From UBA927 sp964361785 (GTDB lineage Bacteria; Patescibacteriota; Microgenomatia; UBA10105; UBA927), in assembly GCA_964361785.1 (NCBI GenBank), contig CAYIBX010000002.1, forward strand, positions 29,654 through 93,653: 64,000 nucleotides of DNA, given 5' to 3'. Below the pieces are notes generated by a model. That model saw only the letters and a list, made by a program, of their open reading frames with translations, searched no databases and had not been told where the DNA came from. Below, piece after piece: positions 1 through 15,000 of the stretch (positions are counted from its first letter, which is position 1; every line of letters begins with the position of its first letter). The translations under genes and the position numbers were made by a program.

Positions 1-1
1 T

Positions 2-3000
2 ATGGCAAAGCAGTATGGTGCGGATGATTTTACGATGACGTATGAAGGAAGAGAGATGTCTCTTTCTGATGGACTTAAATTACAATTTGATAAGGTGGGC
101 GGGGTAAATGATGCACTCACAGAGTCTTCTCAAATAGGCACTGTGGCAATTCAAAAAGCTGCGACACGTGCTCGCGATTTTATAAATAGTATTCGTTCAA
201 CGCCTGAATTTGCTAAATTGCCGATTGAAGTTCGTGAGTATTACCTAAAAAATATTTATAACTATGAAGATGTCCCAATAGCGCTTCAAGCTGGATCACC
301 CACAGAGTCTACGGTACGGCCAAGTTTGCAGGGAGCGACACGAATTACCGATAGAACAGCGCTTATCAATCAGGCGATATTTGAATCAGATATCGCAGCC
401 ACCATTGGTCGAGAGGGTCGCCAGACACCCACATCGTCCACGCGAGAACAACTTGCACAGATTGAGCGTGCAGCATCTTCAAGAAGCGAGGAAAGTGTAG
501 CGGTTGCGACAAACGCAATTTCTGAAGCAAAATCAGTAATTGATAGACTTCTTACTGGCAAATCAATTACAAGCGAACAAAGACACATTGTAGCACTTGC
601 CCAACAAGAACGAGCGAGGCTCGTAGTGCGACAACAGGCATTGGTAGTTCAGAAGTCTTCTGCGCCTCCAGATTCATCTGAATTAGAACAATTGAATACA
701 CAAATAGCTCAAATTGAAACAATTCTTGCTCCCATAGCAAATAGTACTGACGCGCAAATTATCGATGTGCTGAAAACGGACGCAATGAAACGTTTGAAAG
801 CTTCACTTACCAAATCAGGAATACAAAATGTCGATACGTTAAGTGAAGCACAATTAAATATTGCTGTAGCTGCTATGGTTACATATGAAAATGCTGTATC
901 GCTTCGTACAGGACTTATAGCCACGAATGCACAAAGTGAACAGGCAAAAGTTGCTATCGAAGAACAAACAAAAACAGAAAGAGAAGCATTCACTAAAGCG
1001 CTTGATGCAATACTTCTTTCATCTGGAGTGACAGCGAAGAATCTTACTTTTGAACGTGCACGATCTGACATGAGTGTCATCACGAATGCACGTGTATCGG
1101 AAACAGTCTTATTTACTGATGGACGACGAGTCCTTATTACTGATGAAGCACAGAAACAGGCGCTTATAAAAGAAAAGCAAGGCGTTATTACAGCGCCACT
1201 TTTTAGTAGTCTGGAAGATGCATCGTTTCAAAAAATTATTGCGTATCAGCAAGAGCGATTGTTGCAGGTATCCAAAGCAACACAGTCAAATAGAATACAA
1301 GTATTTGGACAGTTTGTTGTGAAAAATTGGCAATCGTTTCAGCAGGCATTTCTTCCGCGCTGGGCATCTGTCGTGAATCTATCCCAATTTGGACAAAATC
1401 AGACGATAAATAATCTCGCTTCCGCAATAAATGCAAAAGATTATATGACTGCGTATGCAATGTTTAATACATTGCGAACAAATGCCAAGAAAAATCCTGA
1501 TGTATTTGAAAATGCAGATAGTCTGATGCGCGCTGATGCCGCAGCTCGTTTGAGTATTGTGCTAAACGGCGCAGTAATAAGCCCAAGCGTGACAGAAGTT
1601 GAAAATATAGTGTTGTATGAAGCGAGTGCGATTGCGTTTGCACAAAAAGCTTTAAAGAACACCAAAGTGATTGATTATCAAACATTCTTTGAGGCTGCAT
1701 TTGAGGATGATTCTGTGCGTACATCACTTGTAGAAGCGGAAAAGGCATTTGACGCACTTTCTCTTCCACAAGGTATTACGCGGGATAGTTATAACAATGG
1801 GTTACGAGAGGCGATTGATCCAATCATGAATTCTGTATATGCAGTGTTAAAACTTGATGAAAAAATTGCAGCGCGAGATGGGAAGCGATCCACAGTGTCT
1901 CAATCTGGTTCTGTCGATATAAATGTGATTATCACCGGCATCTCTGCATCAGATTATTTAAACGCGTTTTTAGCAATCGACACGCTTGTGGCGGCTGGGG
2001 ACACAACTGGGCGCGACCGAATATCGCAAGCGATACGGGATGATATTAGGGAACGATTAGTGGCACAACAAGTCCCAAGTCCGTCTGAGGAATTAATCAC
2101 TACCATTTTTGATTACCAAAAAGCAGTAGCCAAGAGAGCGTCGGTATGGAAACAAAGCCCGCTTCCGAGTCCAGCGGCGGGGGCAGCGCCAAAAGATTTG
2201 TTTAGAGAGTTTGTAGAAAACGATCCAGAAGTGTTGGCTTCAAAAATAAAGGCTCTTGAGTTATTAAAGGTGGAATTTACTGAATCAAAAGCAGAAGCAC
2301 TATTTTTGAGTATCACTGAACCAATTATCGCTTCTACCCGCATTGCAATGGAAAATCGACAACCAAATATTCAAAACGTGACAGGACAAGCTGTACAGCC
2401 TGTTCAATCTTCCCATCAACCTCGTTTAGAGCCAAATGGGTGGGTGAAATTTGGAAATGTAATTAAGGCAATTATTGCACCGAATGTTTATGCAATTTAT
2501 GCTAAACGTTATTCAACACCTGAATTAACCTTTGCGATCGCAAGCATTATTCCACGATATGCAGCGCCGATAGTGTTTATGGGGCCTGCTGGTATACCGA
2601 TTTCTCTTGGAATTGCAGTGTATGATATTGCGCGGACAGCGTTGGAATTACCTTTTTATATAATCGCACATTGGCCGAGAGTGCAGAGTTTCTTTTTGGG
2701 AGACATACATATTCTGGATGGATATCCACGTTTGAAAAAATTTGTCGATTGGGTGGTACCGAAAGATGCGCAACAACTAGTGGTAAACGTGTTGGCGGAT
2801 AGTCGGGAAGGATATCTTGAGAGTTTAGTAAACGCGACGATGTTTGATGCAGGAAATCCACAGTGGACACCATTAACTTGGTTTACGAGCATATTTACAC
2901 ATACAATCACAAGGATTCGCCGTCCCTATTTGTTAGGGTGGGATATATATAGAGCAGAGCGACGGTATGTAGAAGGGGTGACAGGGAAAACTGCAAAGCT

Positions 3001-6000
3001 TATAGACGCCGGATATGAAAAGCCTGACTACTGGAACAGAGGTGGACGCATGTTTGGTCTAGCACCAAGGCGGTTGATCAATGCGACGCCGACGAATGAT
3101 TCACTTATTTGGTGGACAACTCGCGGGCCAGCGATAGTTCTTCTAATTGCCGGAATTGCGACGTGGTGGATACCAGGAGCACCGCTTGTTATTGGTTTAG
3201 CAGCGACTATTTTAGGTCTGACAACGGGTCCATTTTGGCATTATGATGCACATCGATTCTTTTATGGCGATGGATGGAAAAGTTTGGGATACGCAGCTAC
3301 ATATAATCCTCTCGATTGGAAATGGTTGCCACCTCCTGAAATTGCACCTGTTCAAGCACCTTCACAACCAATGCAACAGGTTGCTACTCCTGTCGTCCAA
3401 CCAACACCTGCTCGCGTTAGTTGGACTCGTCGAACGGATGGATTATTTCAGTTTATCAATGCTACACCACAGGGGAGTTGGAGGAAATATTTTGGATCGC
3501 GAGCAATAGTGATACTTTCACCAGCACCGATACCATCATTGTCATTTTATACAACCAGCGTTATCGCTCGTGCAGCATTTGTAGGAGTATATGACGGATT
3601 CCGTTTGATTCGGTATGTATGGGAAAGTACAAGAAAACCAGTGCAACAGACATCCGTTATTGCTCCCACAGCCCAAGCTCCAGTTGCAGTGACACCGATA
3701 GATTTGAGTCTTTATGAGCTTTTAGGAACTGTATTTGAAAATCAAGTTATATATTTTGGGCTAGATGTATCTGGGGCATTGATACTAACTACAGTCCAGT
3801 CTGACTTACAGACGCAGTATGGCCACACCAACTGGAGAGATGATGGCACAATAGCGTCACTATTTTTCACTATAGATCGTTTTGGGATAAAGGATTCACA
3901 GGGATTTGATATTCCCACAAATTCTGAATTAGAAATTGTGCAAGATCAAATACAATTTCAGATAAATAACCAAAAAACGGTGTTTGCAAGAAATAGTGAT
4001 AGCTCATATTCTGTCTACAAAGAAAAGGTGAGCGTGCCAGCAACAGACGAGTTTGCTCGTAAAAAAAAGGAATCTCTTGATAGACTCAATGCACTTATCG
4101 AAAATGAATTAGACTATCGAGGGATCCCAGAATCCACGAGGCGTGAGGCTGACAAATATACAGATGCACTTATTGATCAACTCAAACAATTTGTGCAATA
4201 CGGTCCAAATTGGAAACAGGAGCTCGCAAAACAATATCCGAGAACATTGGAGCTATTGGGAGCATTACGTTTGCGAAATGTCACGTGGATCGATCAGCCT
4301 GTATTAACCAATGCTATTTTAGATCACGAAGCGATTCGTCCAGTGGTTGTTGGTGGATTGGCACGGCTGTTTAACGCAGTAGATCAGATACCAAGTGGCA
4401 CGAAAGAAATAGCTGATCGATATAACCAACAAGTCATAGCGTTGGATAATACATACAACGTACAAGGATTAAGCGATGTTGAATTGGAGGAATTTGAAGC
4501 AGGGTCCTTACAAACTGTAGCAGAATTTGCGCCCGGTGCTGATGGAGTATTTCTTAGAAAATTTGAGCGAGCGTTGTTGGGAGTAAGCGAACAACCAAGT
4601 AAAGAGTGGATTGCACGGTTAAACCTTCATGAGAACATTCATAAAGGACAAGCAATAGGGCCAAGAGGGCAGCAATATAAAGAATTAGGGGCAATTTATG
4701 TAGAGTGGAAGTTGACCGGAAGCCACACATCTTATGGCGATTTGCGTTGGGAAAATAAACTTCAACGGCTCGATGCATTATTTGGCGAAGGAGTAATATG
4801 GCGGTTTGCCAGAACTGGAGATCCATCCGAATTGGTAAAAATTATATCGGAAAAACGATGGGGCACTCTTGCATCAGTTTTAAAGCAAGAAGGATTTTTA
4901 ACTGATAGAGAAATTGATCAACTTTATTATGGCGAAGCAGATCAAGCAGCAGCATCAGTACAACCGCGCGTGCCGATTGACCAAACGCAGCCAATTGTAG
5001 AACCTGTAGTGCCGCAACCAGCACCTGTATCAAGATATAACTATATAGAAGGGGCTACGAATATATCTCTTCAATTACCGGCTAATGGTCAGATTGGTGA
5101 GGGCGTAGAAGTGTTTGTGACCTATTCAATAGGAGGAAGTGAGCTTACAGAAATTGCAACAGTAATAAATAATGAGGGAGTTGAAGGTGTTCCAACAAGT
5201 TGGATAGTGAAGTTACAAAGTGAAGAAAAGTTTCTGAAAGTTTTAGCAGAAAATGTTGTGTTCCCTGCGACAGTAGCAGAGGTTTCATTAAAGAGTGTAT
5301 ATACACAAGCGCGATCATTAGCTTCGTTTCTCGCATTTGCAGATGCTGATCCGTATCTGAATTCAACGCCTTTTGATCTTGTTGAGCAAGATGGATCTAC
5401 ACGAGTAGTTACGGCTTCACAGGCGTTACAGTTGTATGCGGAATATGAATTAGATGCGTCCACTGATCGTCAAAAGGAGCGGCCGATAAATTTGACAGAG
5501 TCAATAAGAACGATATTAAATCTTTATGACGGACGCGTAACGAATTGGTTTGGTACGCTCATGAGTCACGAGAGAAAACTTCAAAAAAGAGATGCTGAAT
5601 CAGCAGAACAAAAACAAGAAATTCTGTCAGATCATCATTTTGCTATTACCAGATTCAGTGGTGATTCAGAACCATTACATGCGCTGATTGATACAGGAGA
5701 TTATAGACTTCTAGATACAAATTTTTCTGGTTGGATGTATGCAAAACAAAATACAGGATTACCGCAGGTAATTACAGAGTATGAAGATAAAACCTTTGAT
5801 TATACGCATGACTTAGTATATAAGCTGCATGTTGCCTTAGACGAACGTGATTTCTCCACTGCTCTCCCTGAAATTACTCAATTCCTTCGGTCACAAAATT
5901 TCCAACATAAAGTAATGGCGAATAAAAGTGTTATTGATAAGGAAGGAAAGTCTATCACTATTATATTTTCTTCTGCGCAAGAGGCAAAATTGATCATAGA

Positions 6001-9000
6001 GTATTTCAAGAATTTGGCAAAAAGAAATGTTCAAGGTATTACACCAGTGTATGCAAAAGATAAAGGTATGATGTTGCAGTATGAATTACCGATTCCAGAA
6101 ACGAATAATCTTTTATACTATACGATCGAATCGGTGGCTGGAACATACTTAGGGTCTGGGCTTACTGAAGGGGTCATCGTTGATGGTCAAACATATAAAG
6201 GAGGATATACAGATCGGTTGATACTCATGCAGCGTTTTTGGGGGCATGGTCCGATAGATGATTTATGGCCACAGGATCCCTTCATTGATAGACAAGAGCC
6301 GGTATTAGTCGAGGTTAAGAAGCCTAGAATAGCAATTGATCAACCGCAAGGTCAGTCACAAGATGTCAAAGATCAAATTATTGAAATTAATTCGATTTTG
6401 ATAAAAATATTGGCGGCAGTTTCAGAAGTTGAACTTTCACATCTTCATGATTCAATGTCTCAGTCAAACGTTGAATTATTACTGTCACTATTTAAAGACT
6501 CGTTTGGTAAAGCAAATATCGAAGTATTCCCTGAAGCAACTTCACTGTATGGGTTATTGCAAGCGCTTAAATCTGACACGTTTCAAAAGGATGTCAGTGC
6601 AATTACAGATCCAGTAGTGGCAACGAAATTAATTATAGAATTGAACGTTGTACTTTCGGGATTAGATAAGGTGAATGCACAAATAGCAAAAGAGCAAGGA
6701 TCAATTCCATCACGAGTTACACAATTGGTAGATAAAGGGATAGAAGCTCTCCAGCAGCCACTTGAGAATAATGCACAAGTAATTGCATTGTTGCAGCAAG
6801 TATTAGATGAGTTTAAAAAGTCTGGCGGAGTTGTTCCCGTTCAACCAATAAAGACGGTTGATCAGGCAGTGACTGCGTTATCTGATCCTGTAACATATGC
6901 AGGAATGACAGGATATGTTGGAGATGTTTCTACATTGATGACAGTTGCAATTTCTGCAATGGAAAAAACTTCTCTACTGAAAAAAGAAGCAGCGCAGTTG
7001 AAAAAAGTAGTGCCACTTTTGGAAGCTGGATTTATGCCAGTCGCGCTGTTACCAGCTCACGCAACGCCTGTTTCTACAAAAACTACAACAGAGACTGCGT
7101 CAGACCAATTTGAACGTATTGCGAGAGAGGGTGAGCTAGAGCGCTTACAACTGCTTACAGATTTGCCATTGTTAGGTTTTCAAAAAGGAATTGGTTGTTC
7201 GGATTGCCAAAAATTCGTAGAGAAAATCACGGCATTATTTAAGCATGTTGAAAAATATTCAAGTGCAAAAAATTATAACCTTGTCTTCCGTATATTGGAT
7301 ATTATTCAAAAAAATATAGATGCAGAACACGACCTACAGCTTGATCCAGACAATCCGGTCATAAAGAATGAATTTGTCTTTACAGCGCTCAATATGTATG
7401 TGGCAGACAGACGCGTGCAACTTTTGCGTGCGCAGGATGCTACTGCAAATGCGCAAGCGATAGCATTACAAGAATCATTACAAAAGAGATTTAAAAAGGC
7501 CTTATTTGACCGAATTACAGATGTACTTGATGTAAGTAAGACGCCTGATGCAGAGTATAGTAGGCTTACTCCTGATCGTTTGAAACTTAACGCTTTTCAG
7601 GCATATATGGACACAGTGGTGCGCGTTGGAATACCTACAGACATTCTATCGGTAGAACAATTTGTAGACACATCACCACCTGTAACCAAGCACGTGTGGC
7701 CAACTATAGGTGAGTTTGATGGAAAGCAAATACTCGTGCTGACTGATACAGAAGACAATAACAGGCAGGTTGGCTTTCTTGCATTTTCAAGGGTGGGTGA
7801 AGACATAGTGATCTCACATCTTTTTGTAGACATCGGGTATCGAATGGGAGCAACAAGCAGACTGCTTCAGATGGTACGCGCACTGAACGAAGATGCCAAA
7901 AGTATCCAGTTTGATCCACAAACATTTAGTGCGATAGGGGTAGAAGTAGGGAAAAATGGGGATGAAGATACAAAAGCGCTTATAAAACAGTTGGATGAGT
8001 TTGGAATACAAAATACGCCAGTGGAGTCTTTGGATGCGCCTCTTATTGCTCCTGTGGTAGCCCAAGCTGCCATAGAAGAACTTCAGGTGGCGATTATGGA
8101 TGGGAAACTGGATCAGAAAGATCTTGATGCGCTTGGTGGGTTGGCGATAGAAGTCTGGAGTGAAGGGCTGAAGACAATAACAGATTATGTCAAAATCATA
8201 GTGGAAAAGCCATTTGTCTACACGGATCCAGATGGTGAAATTACATCGCTTCTTGCAGCCAAAAATGCGCCGAAGAAATCAAGCATGGACATTCAGGCGG
8301 ATGCGGTTCGTGCCGCGTATCTGACCGAAGACGCAAAAGATCTCACGGCTTTCGGGACTCTAAAGAAATTATTTTCTATGGATACTGTATTTGCATCATG
8401 GGTAAGAGCGATAGAAGGGGGAGACACCTTTGCTCCAACGAGAACCCAAAAGGAACTTACAAATTTTGCATCGACACTTGTGGATATGTGGTTGGTTGAA
8501 GGCCGTAAGACTATTACGGATCTTAACGCGATAGATACACAAGCCCAAAAGGCTGCCAAGATCATAGTAAAAGACTTACGCGCTCTTATAGATCCAAAGG
8601 GCGATCTACCGATGAGTGAGACAAAATTGTTAGAGGTTCTTTCTACGCTGACTGGAAAGACTACTTTTGATACTCTTGAACAATTTGTTACCTACTTACT
8701 TATTGGAGATGAAAATTTGAAGGCAGATCTTGATTTGCGGTTATCAACTGCAGCTCAAATAGCAAGTAATGTGAGAAGTTCTTTGACTACGGGAATAATT
8801 GCTCAAATGTTACCTACGATTTATAAGGTGCAACAAGATATACAGGCTGTACCTGTGGGAGCGACTGAAGCTGATTCAACGACAGCGTTATTGTTACAAA
8901 CCATCACAAACTATAACAAAATTGCACCAAAGAACTTTCGATATGTAGAGGCAGATCGGGTTATTCTCAATTCTATACAAGATCGTATCAATGCATTCGT

Positions 9001-12000
9001 TTTGTTTTTGAGAACAAATAACGTGTGGAATGGTGAAGAATCTATACCTGCTCCAGAAAATGTACAAAGTCTAAAAGTTCCTGGATTTTTTCGTTTAGCG
9101 TCGTTAGTGACGAGACCGTCAGTACTACTGCCATCGTTGGAAGAAATGGATAGTAGTCAGTCATTTAACGCAGCTATCAGACAAGCATTTTTTGCAGGAG
9201 TAGCGCCAGTAGTAAATCCAATAATTGAACTTGGAGCCGTACGATCTATGAGTATGTTGCGGAAATTAGACGCAATTGAAAATCTTTTTTTAGCTGCAAA
9301 TGAAATTGTGTCCGACCGACAACTTCGAGTGCTTGCTTTACAAGGCGCATCAGATATAGCGCTTGAGGAGCGAATATTCAATCTTCTCGATACAACATGG
9401 CAACTGACTCCTGAAGAGTTTACAGATGCAGGGACGGATAGATCCTCGTGGATGACACAAGTAATTGCAGCCGTTCGCCAAACGTACGCCACAGAGCGAT
9501 TGGCACAGATAGAAAAAGAAGATCAGGAATTACAAGCAAAACTTGATACATTTTTTGCAACCTTAGACGTACAAGAACAAAAGCGTTTACAGATAATCGT
9601 AGATCAAGAGGAAAAATTGAGAGCTGCAGAAAAAAGATCTGTTCAGCGAGAGGAACTTCGACAACAAATAGCAGAACGTAGGGCACAAATATCACCACTC
9701 GTGCAAGGATTACAGTCTCTTGCTGACCGTATGGCTCTATTCCCATCATCAAACACCACTCGCATAGCAACGAGAGCGCTAAAAAGTGTACTCAATACAG
9801 CAGGGTTGTCGGTGACAAAAGAGACTCCATTAGCACTTTTAGAAGAGCTTGGGAAGCTACGTGGATTACCAAAGGATTTGGAAAAATTAGAAAAAATATC
9901 AGAGGCACTACTCGCGTTTGAACAAGCGTTACAATCGCAGCGGCCTATATATGAGCGTCAGGTGACGAAAAAATTCAATGCTATTGTCGAGAAAGCAATA
10001 CGAGATGAGATTGCCACGCAAGTCGCTCGCAATACGCCACATCTTGCTATAGATAGGCAAATAGAAGAGTCTGAAAAAGAGACAGAGTTGTTGTTGGAGC
10101 TGGTTAGGTTGAGAGCAGAACAAGCGAGACTCGCTGATTTTCAAGGAATACTTGATGTGGAAGCGGAAAAATTAGCAGAGGCCGACAAATTAGTTCTCAA
10201 TCCTAGCTTGATAGGGAAGGCTTTGGAGTCACCGAAAGATGATGATAACGTGAAAAGAATTGTTCTCAATGGAAGTGCTTCTCAATTACACTTACAAGTG
10301 CTTCGAAGAATAGGTGGAGGGGCAGAAGGAGTTGTTTATCTCGTGGAAGTGTTATCTGATTCGCAACGAAACGATGTCCCTCAATATATAGCCGCAAAAG
10401 TATTGCTAGATACCAATTCTATGGAGCCAATGTTGGCAGAAATGGTCTATGAAATAGTGGAAGCAAATGAAGATGCAGACTTGTTTGTTGATACAAATCA
10501 TCACTATGTCTATGCAAATTATTCCAATTTAGAAGATGGAGTGGTTCTTATGGAATATATTCCTGGGAAATCCATTTATGATTCACAGTTAAGTATTAAG
10601 GATATAGAAATAGCACTAGCAGAATATGTTCATTATTTATATTTATTATCTCAACAATCTATAGTGAATATGGATCCTAAAATGGAAGCGACGTATTGGG
10701 ATGAATCTGCAAAAATGATTCGAATATTAGATGTGGGTGGGATGCGATATGTTGAATTAACTACCGAAGAATATGCTGAAGTTTATAAAGAAGATAAACC
10801 AGATGCGGTTACGATTGCTAAAAAAATGAACAGCGCAATAATGGCAATCCCGAATATATTTGAAAGCCAATTGTTAGACGAGAGAGGAAATTATAATGGA
10901 TATTTATATGAAAAAGCTAAGTTGCGAAAAGCAATGGTGGATCAATTTATTACAATATTGTCTAATCGAGGTGCAGCGCTTACCAATGAACAAAAACAAC
11001 AAATTAAGCAGTTAATAAACTCTGATCAGTTTAAAAATGAAACTAAATTTTATAAATATATATTTCTTAAATCATTTGGATTACTCGAGGAGAAAAATTC
11101 ACGTTTTTCACCTGCATGGTATCGAGAGTTTCTTTTTGATATTCGTTCTCAAGCTTTAGATAAGAGTGTTTTGCCTCCATCGCTTCAGTTTACTTATACT
11201 GCTCAGGAGGGTGTCCAATCTCTTGAAAGAATAGATAAATATACCGTAATTAATTTGGATATAGACAAGTCAGATGATAAAAAAAGTTCAGTCTTGCAAA
11301 CAGAACAGATGAAAGCGATTGTGCAATCAGTCATCAAATCCTTTGCTACACGGTTTGGATTGGTTACTGGTCAAGAAAAGATTGTGGATGATGCAGTAAA
11401 GATTGTGAGTCAAGCAGGATTGGCGGCGACATTACCAAGCGTGAAGATGATTACAGATGTGCTGGATGCGAGTACAGAGTGGGAAGCGACACAACCATTA
11501 ATTGCTAAACAATTTGATGGGATTACCAACCAAGCCCAACTTCTAGCTATTTACGTTCGTGTTGCATTAGCAGTTGATGTGAGCCATATCAAATTAGTTC
11601 CTACTGTACTAACTCAAACACAATTAGCCATCGAGGCGTTAGAGAAAAATACGAGTCTTCCAAAATTGAAACAAAAATATACGTCCTCTGATGCATTCCT
11701 CAAAGATCCTCAAGTTACACAAATAATTCAAATCGCACTTTTTAACGCGCTTCTTGGCAAAGATGTTACAGAAAACGAACTCACAAATCTTGCCTTGATT
11801 GATACGAAATTTGGCATAAATAGTAAAGAATTTACCATTCTTATTAACTTTGTTGGGGAGTATGTTTTTAACCTACCCAAGAAGAATGGGGCGACACCAC
11901 CAGAAGGAGATGGAGCGCGGGGTGGAGGCGTGAAGACTAGTGGAGAAGGAGGATTGACTGCATTAGAAATTGCTGCGGCAAAATTAGCAGAGAAAAACAA

Positions 12001-15000
12001 ACTTCTCCTTCAACTTGAAGAAGAAATGATAGCATTTGAAAAATCGAATGTGGCAAAAGACAAAGCGAAGAGGGAAGCTATAACCTCTCTGGTTATCAAG
12101 ATTCAGAAAGAGGAGAAGGCTCAGGAAGAACAATTTGCCAATTTTGCAAATGCTGATTTAGCCAATCGTATCGCAGAAACATTAACAGACAAGCGGCTTG
12201 CAGAGTTCCTTACTACACCATTGGGTCAACTCGTTACCCTTGACAGTAAGGCGGTCGATCAGAGCACGTTGACTGTGAATATTCGAGATGTCCATGCGCT
12301 TCTTGAGAACCTTTCTCAACAACAAAATGTCCAAGAAGCACAGCGATTTAAGTTAGCACTCTCTCGAATGGATGAAATGCTTCGTCTCCAAGATGAACGG
12401 ATAAAAGAAGAACTTAGGTTTCAAAGGATAGCAGAAGAGAGCGCTGAAAAGACTGCATTTAACAATGGTATTGCTCAAATTTCTCAAGTAGTTCAGGTTC
12501 AACAACAAAGGGTATTACAAGAGCTATTACGAAAGAACCAACGCACAGAAGAGTTACAAGCAAAAATTTTATCTGTATTAATTATGGCAACGGGAAATGA
12601 AAACGCCATAGCAAAAGCATATCGTGGAGGAGTGGGGATAGACAAATTGAGGCAAGAAATCAAGCGTTTATTGAATGCAAACAAGTTGACCGACAGACTG
12701 CTTACCCAGTATGAAACCGGCTCTACTCAGGATACGCTTATAGAAGAGATGCTTCTTGTTCTTGATGAACTGTATCAAGAATATCGTGATGTAGTGCTTA
12801 CGAATCCGCAGTATCAATCAACGCTTTCGTTTAAAAAACAGGTTAAAAAGAATGTAGAAGAGGTGCTCTCTCTCACCTCAGGTCAGGCAATTCGCATAGC
12901 ACAACAAGTGGAAAAAGATGCACAGTCGTTAGACTCAAAGTCCCAAAAGGATGACCTGAGGTCTTTTGCACAGGATTTGACAGTTCGCGCGAGGCTACAG
13001 GCTGTCGCAGCAGAAGTACTTGCAGATGAAAAAGTAGGAAATGCCTATATTGGGAATATTGATGATCTAACTGTTCGTTCACTTATTTTTGATGCCATTA
13101 TGTCGCGATTAGGTGAAAATGCGGAAGAAATATTTGCGGACGCAGGGACAACACTTCAGGATATGAGTTTTGAAATCTTCGGTAACCTCGATGCAAAATA
13201 CAGGGAAAGTAGAGCTTCCGTGAGAAAACGACAGGATGAGGCATGGAGACTGTCTATTTTTAATGTGCAAAAAACCACAGTGGTTGAGCGAGTTCAAACG
13301 CTCATGGGAGTCACACTTCCAGAAGCAGTAAATCTGGCTCCCATTGACGTTGCCTCGTTTATTTTAAGAATTTCTCGAGATAGAGGCACTATTGGACGAT
13401 ACAGGAAAAAATTAGAAAAACGATTGATGGTCGATAGTCGCATTCATGAGATGTTAGTTCAGGGAAACGGTATAAGTGAGGCTACTGAAGCGGTGAGAGA
13501 TTTTATACATGAGACGTATCCTGAGTATCGCGCATTAGGGGTGGTTAATGATACATGGATTGATGACGTGGTAAAAACACTAAGAAAAAATACAGAAAAG
13601 GAGCGGCTTGTCTATTTGAGACAATTAGCAGCTCTTCGAAAAAAAGAGCAAGCGGAAAATGCGACAGCTGCTAAGCAGTCAGCAATAGAACGAACGAAAG
13701 AACAGCGGCTTAATGAGTTTAACGTCATGTTGGAGTCGATACAGAAAATTGGATGGATTGCATTTGAGAAAAACAATTATGAAGCAATTCCTGACATATT
13801 ACGCACCACCCTGTTTAGACCGGATGAGTATGATTCTCTTCGATTTCCAGAATTAGCTGTGTTAGACGATATCATTAGTCGGTTTGTATCGAATGCGATA
13901 CAAAATGGAAACGTTAATAATTTGCAATGGAATATAGCAGAAAATGAATTGTTTAAAAATTCTCTTTTTGTTGATCAATATGTGACAAGTGCTGAGCGAA
14001 CAGCGGCTATAGAAATTATGAGATACCTTTTTGCCGTGCATGTACAGACTGAACTCAATGATCTTAAACGAACCTTAATACAAAAAAATCCTGTCAAGCA
14101 GTCTGGTGCAGTATATGCAGTGTTGGATTCCTTAAGGTTCGTCTCTTTTAAGCTCAATAGTATTAAGTCATCCAGAGACGGTTTGGTGTTTAACAGATTT
14201 GTTTCAAAAACTGATGTAGCTGCGATGTTTTTGTCAAAGTCTTTATTTGTAACGTTTGATCCGTATGTTCATCAAGAGGTAGGTAATGAGTCGATGATAG
14301 TGTATGTGGGACGAGAACGTGTGTCGATAAGAACAGATGAAAAACGAGATATTCGTTTACCTAACGGAAACATTGCCATAGTGAGCCTGAAACGCATGTT
14401 TTCGAAATCGTATGAAGTATCTATTACAACAGGAAATAATACCGTCATGATTCCAATTCACTACGAAAAAGCACTTTCTTCTTATTTACCACAGCAGAAA
14501 AAAGCTCCTTGGGGAGCATATGTTTTTGCGGGCATTATGTTGGCAAGTGTCGTAGTTGGATTTCTAACTTTTGGAGGTTCTGTGCCGTTCACATTAGGTC
14601 TTCCGATGATTGGTGGATTATTGATGACTGGCATCCTATACACGCCAAATCTATCAGCGTTTATTCATCCCACTGAGTGGTCTCAATTGCCTGATTCCTC
14701 AGCATATACGACAGAAAAAATGCTCGCAGCAGCACCAGTAGTTCCTGTTACACAATCAAGTGTAGCAAATCAGACTGATCGATTAGCTACCGTTAAGATT
14801 CAAACGCAAGGGGTTGCACGGCCAGCAGGGGGCTCCAGTAGTGTTGTCACGGATACTGCACAAGTTGTATCAACTAACGTTAACGAACAACTAATGAAAA
14901 ATCGTGATCAACAAGTCACACTCATTCGATCATCAGCCCTATCATTTGCTACTACAATACAGTCAATAGCACAGGCGTATGTGGGCATTGAATTATCTGA

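Noticed and set aside
2..60. Certain start codon for the giant gene at position 2
   Set aside because: Only one base upstream is visible; MAKQYGADD could be internal.
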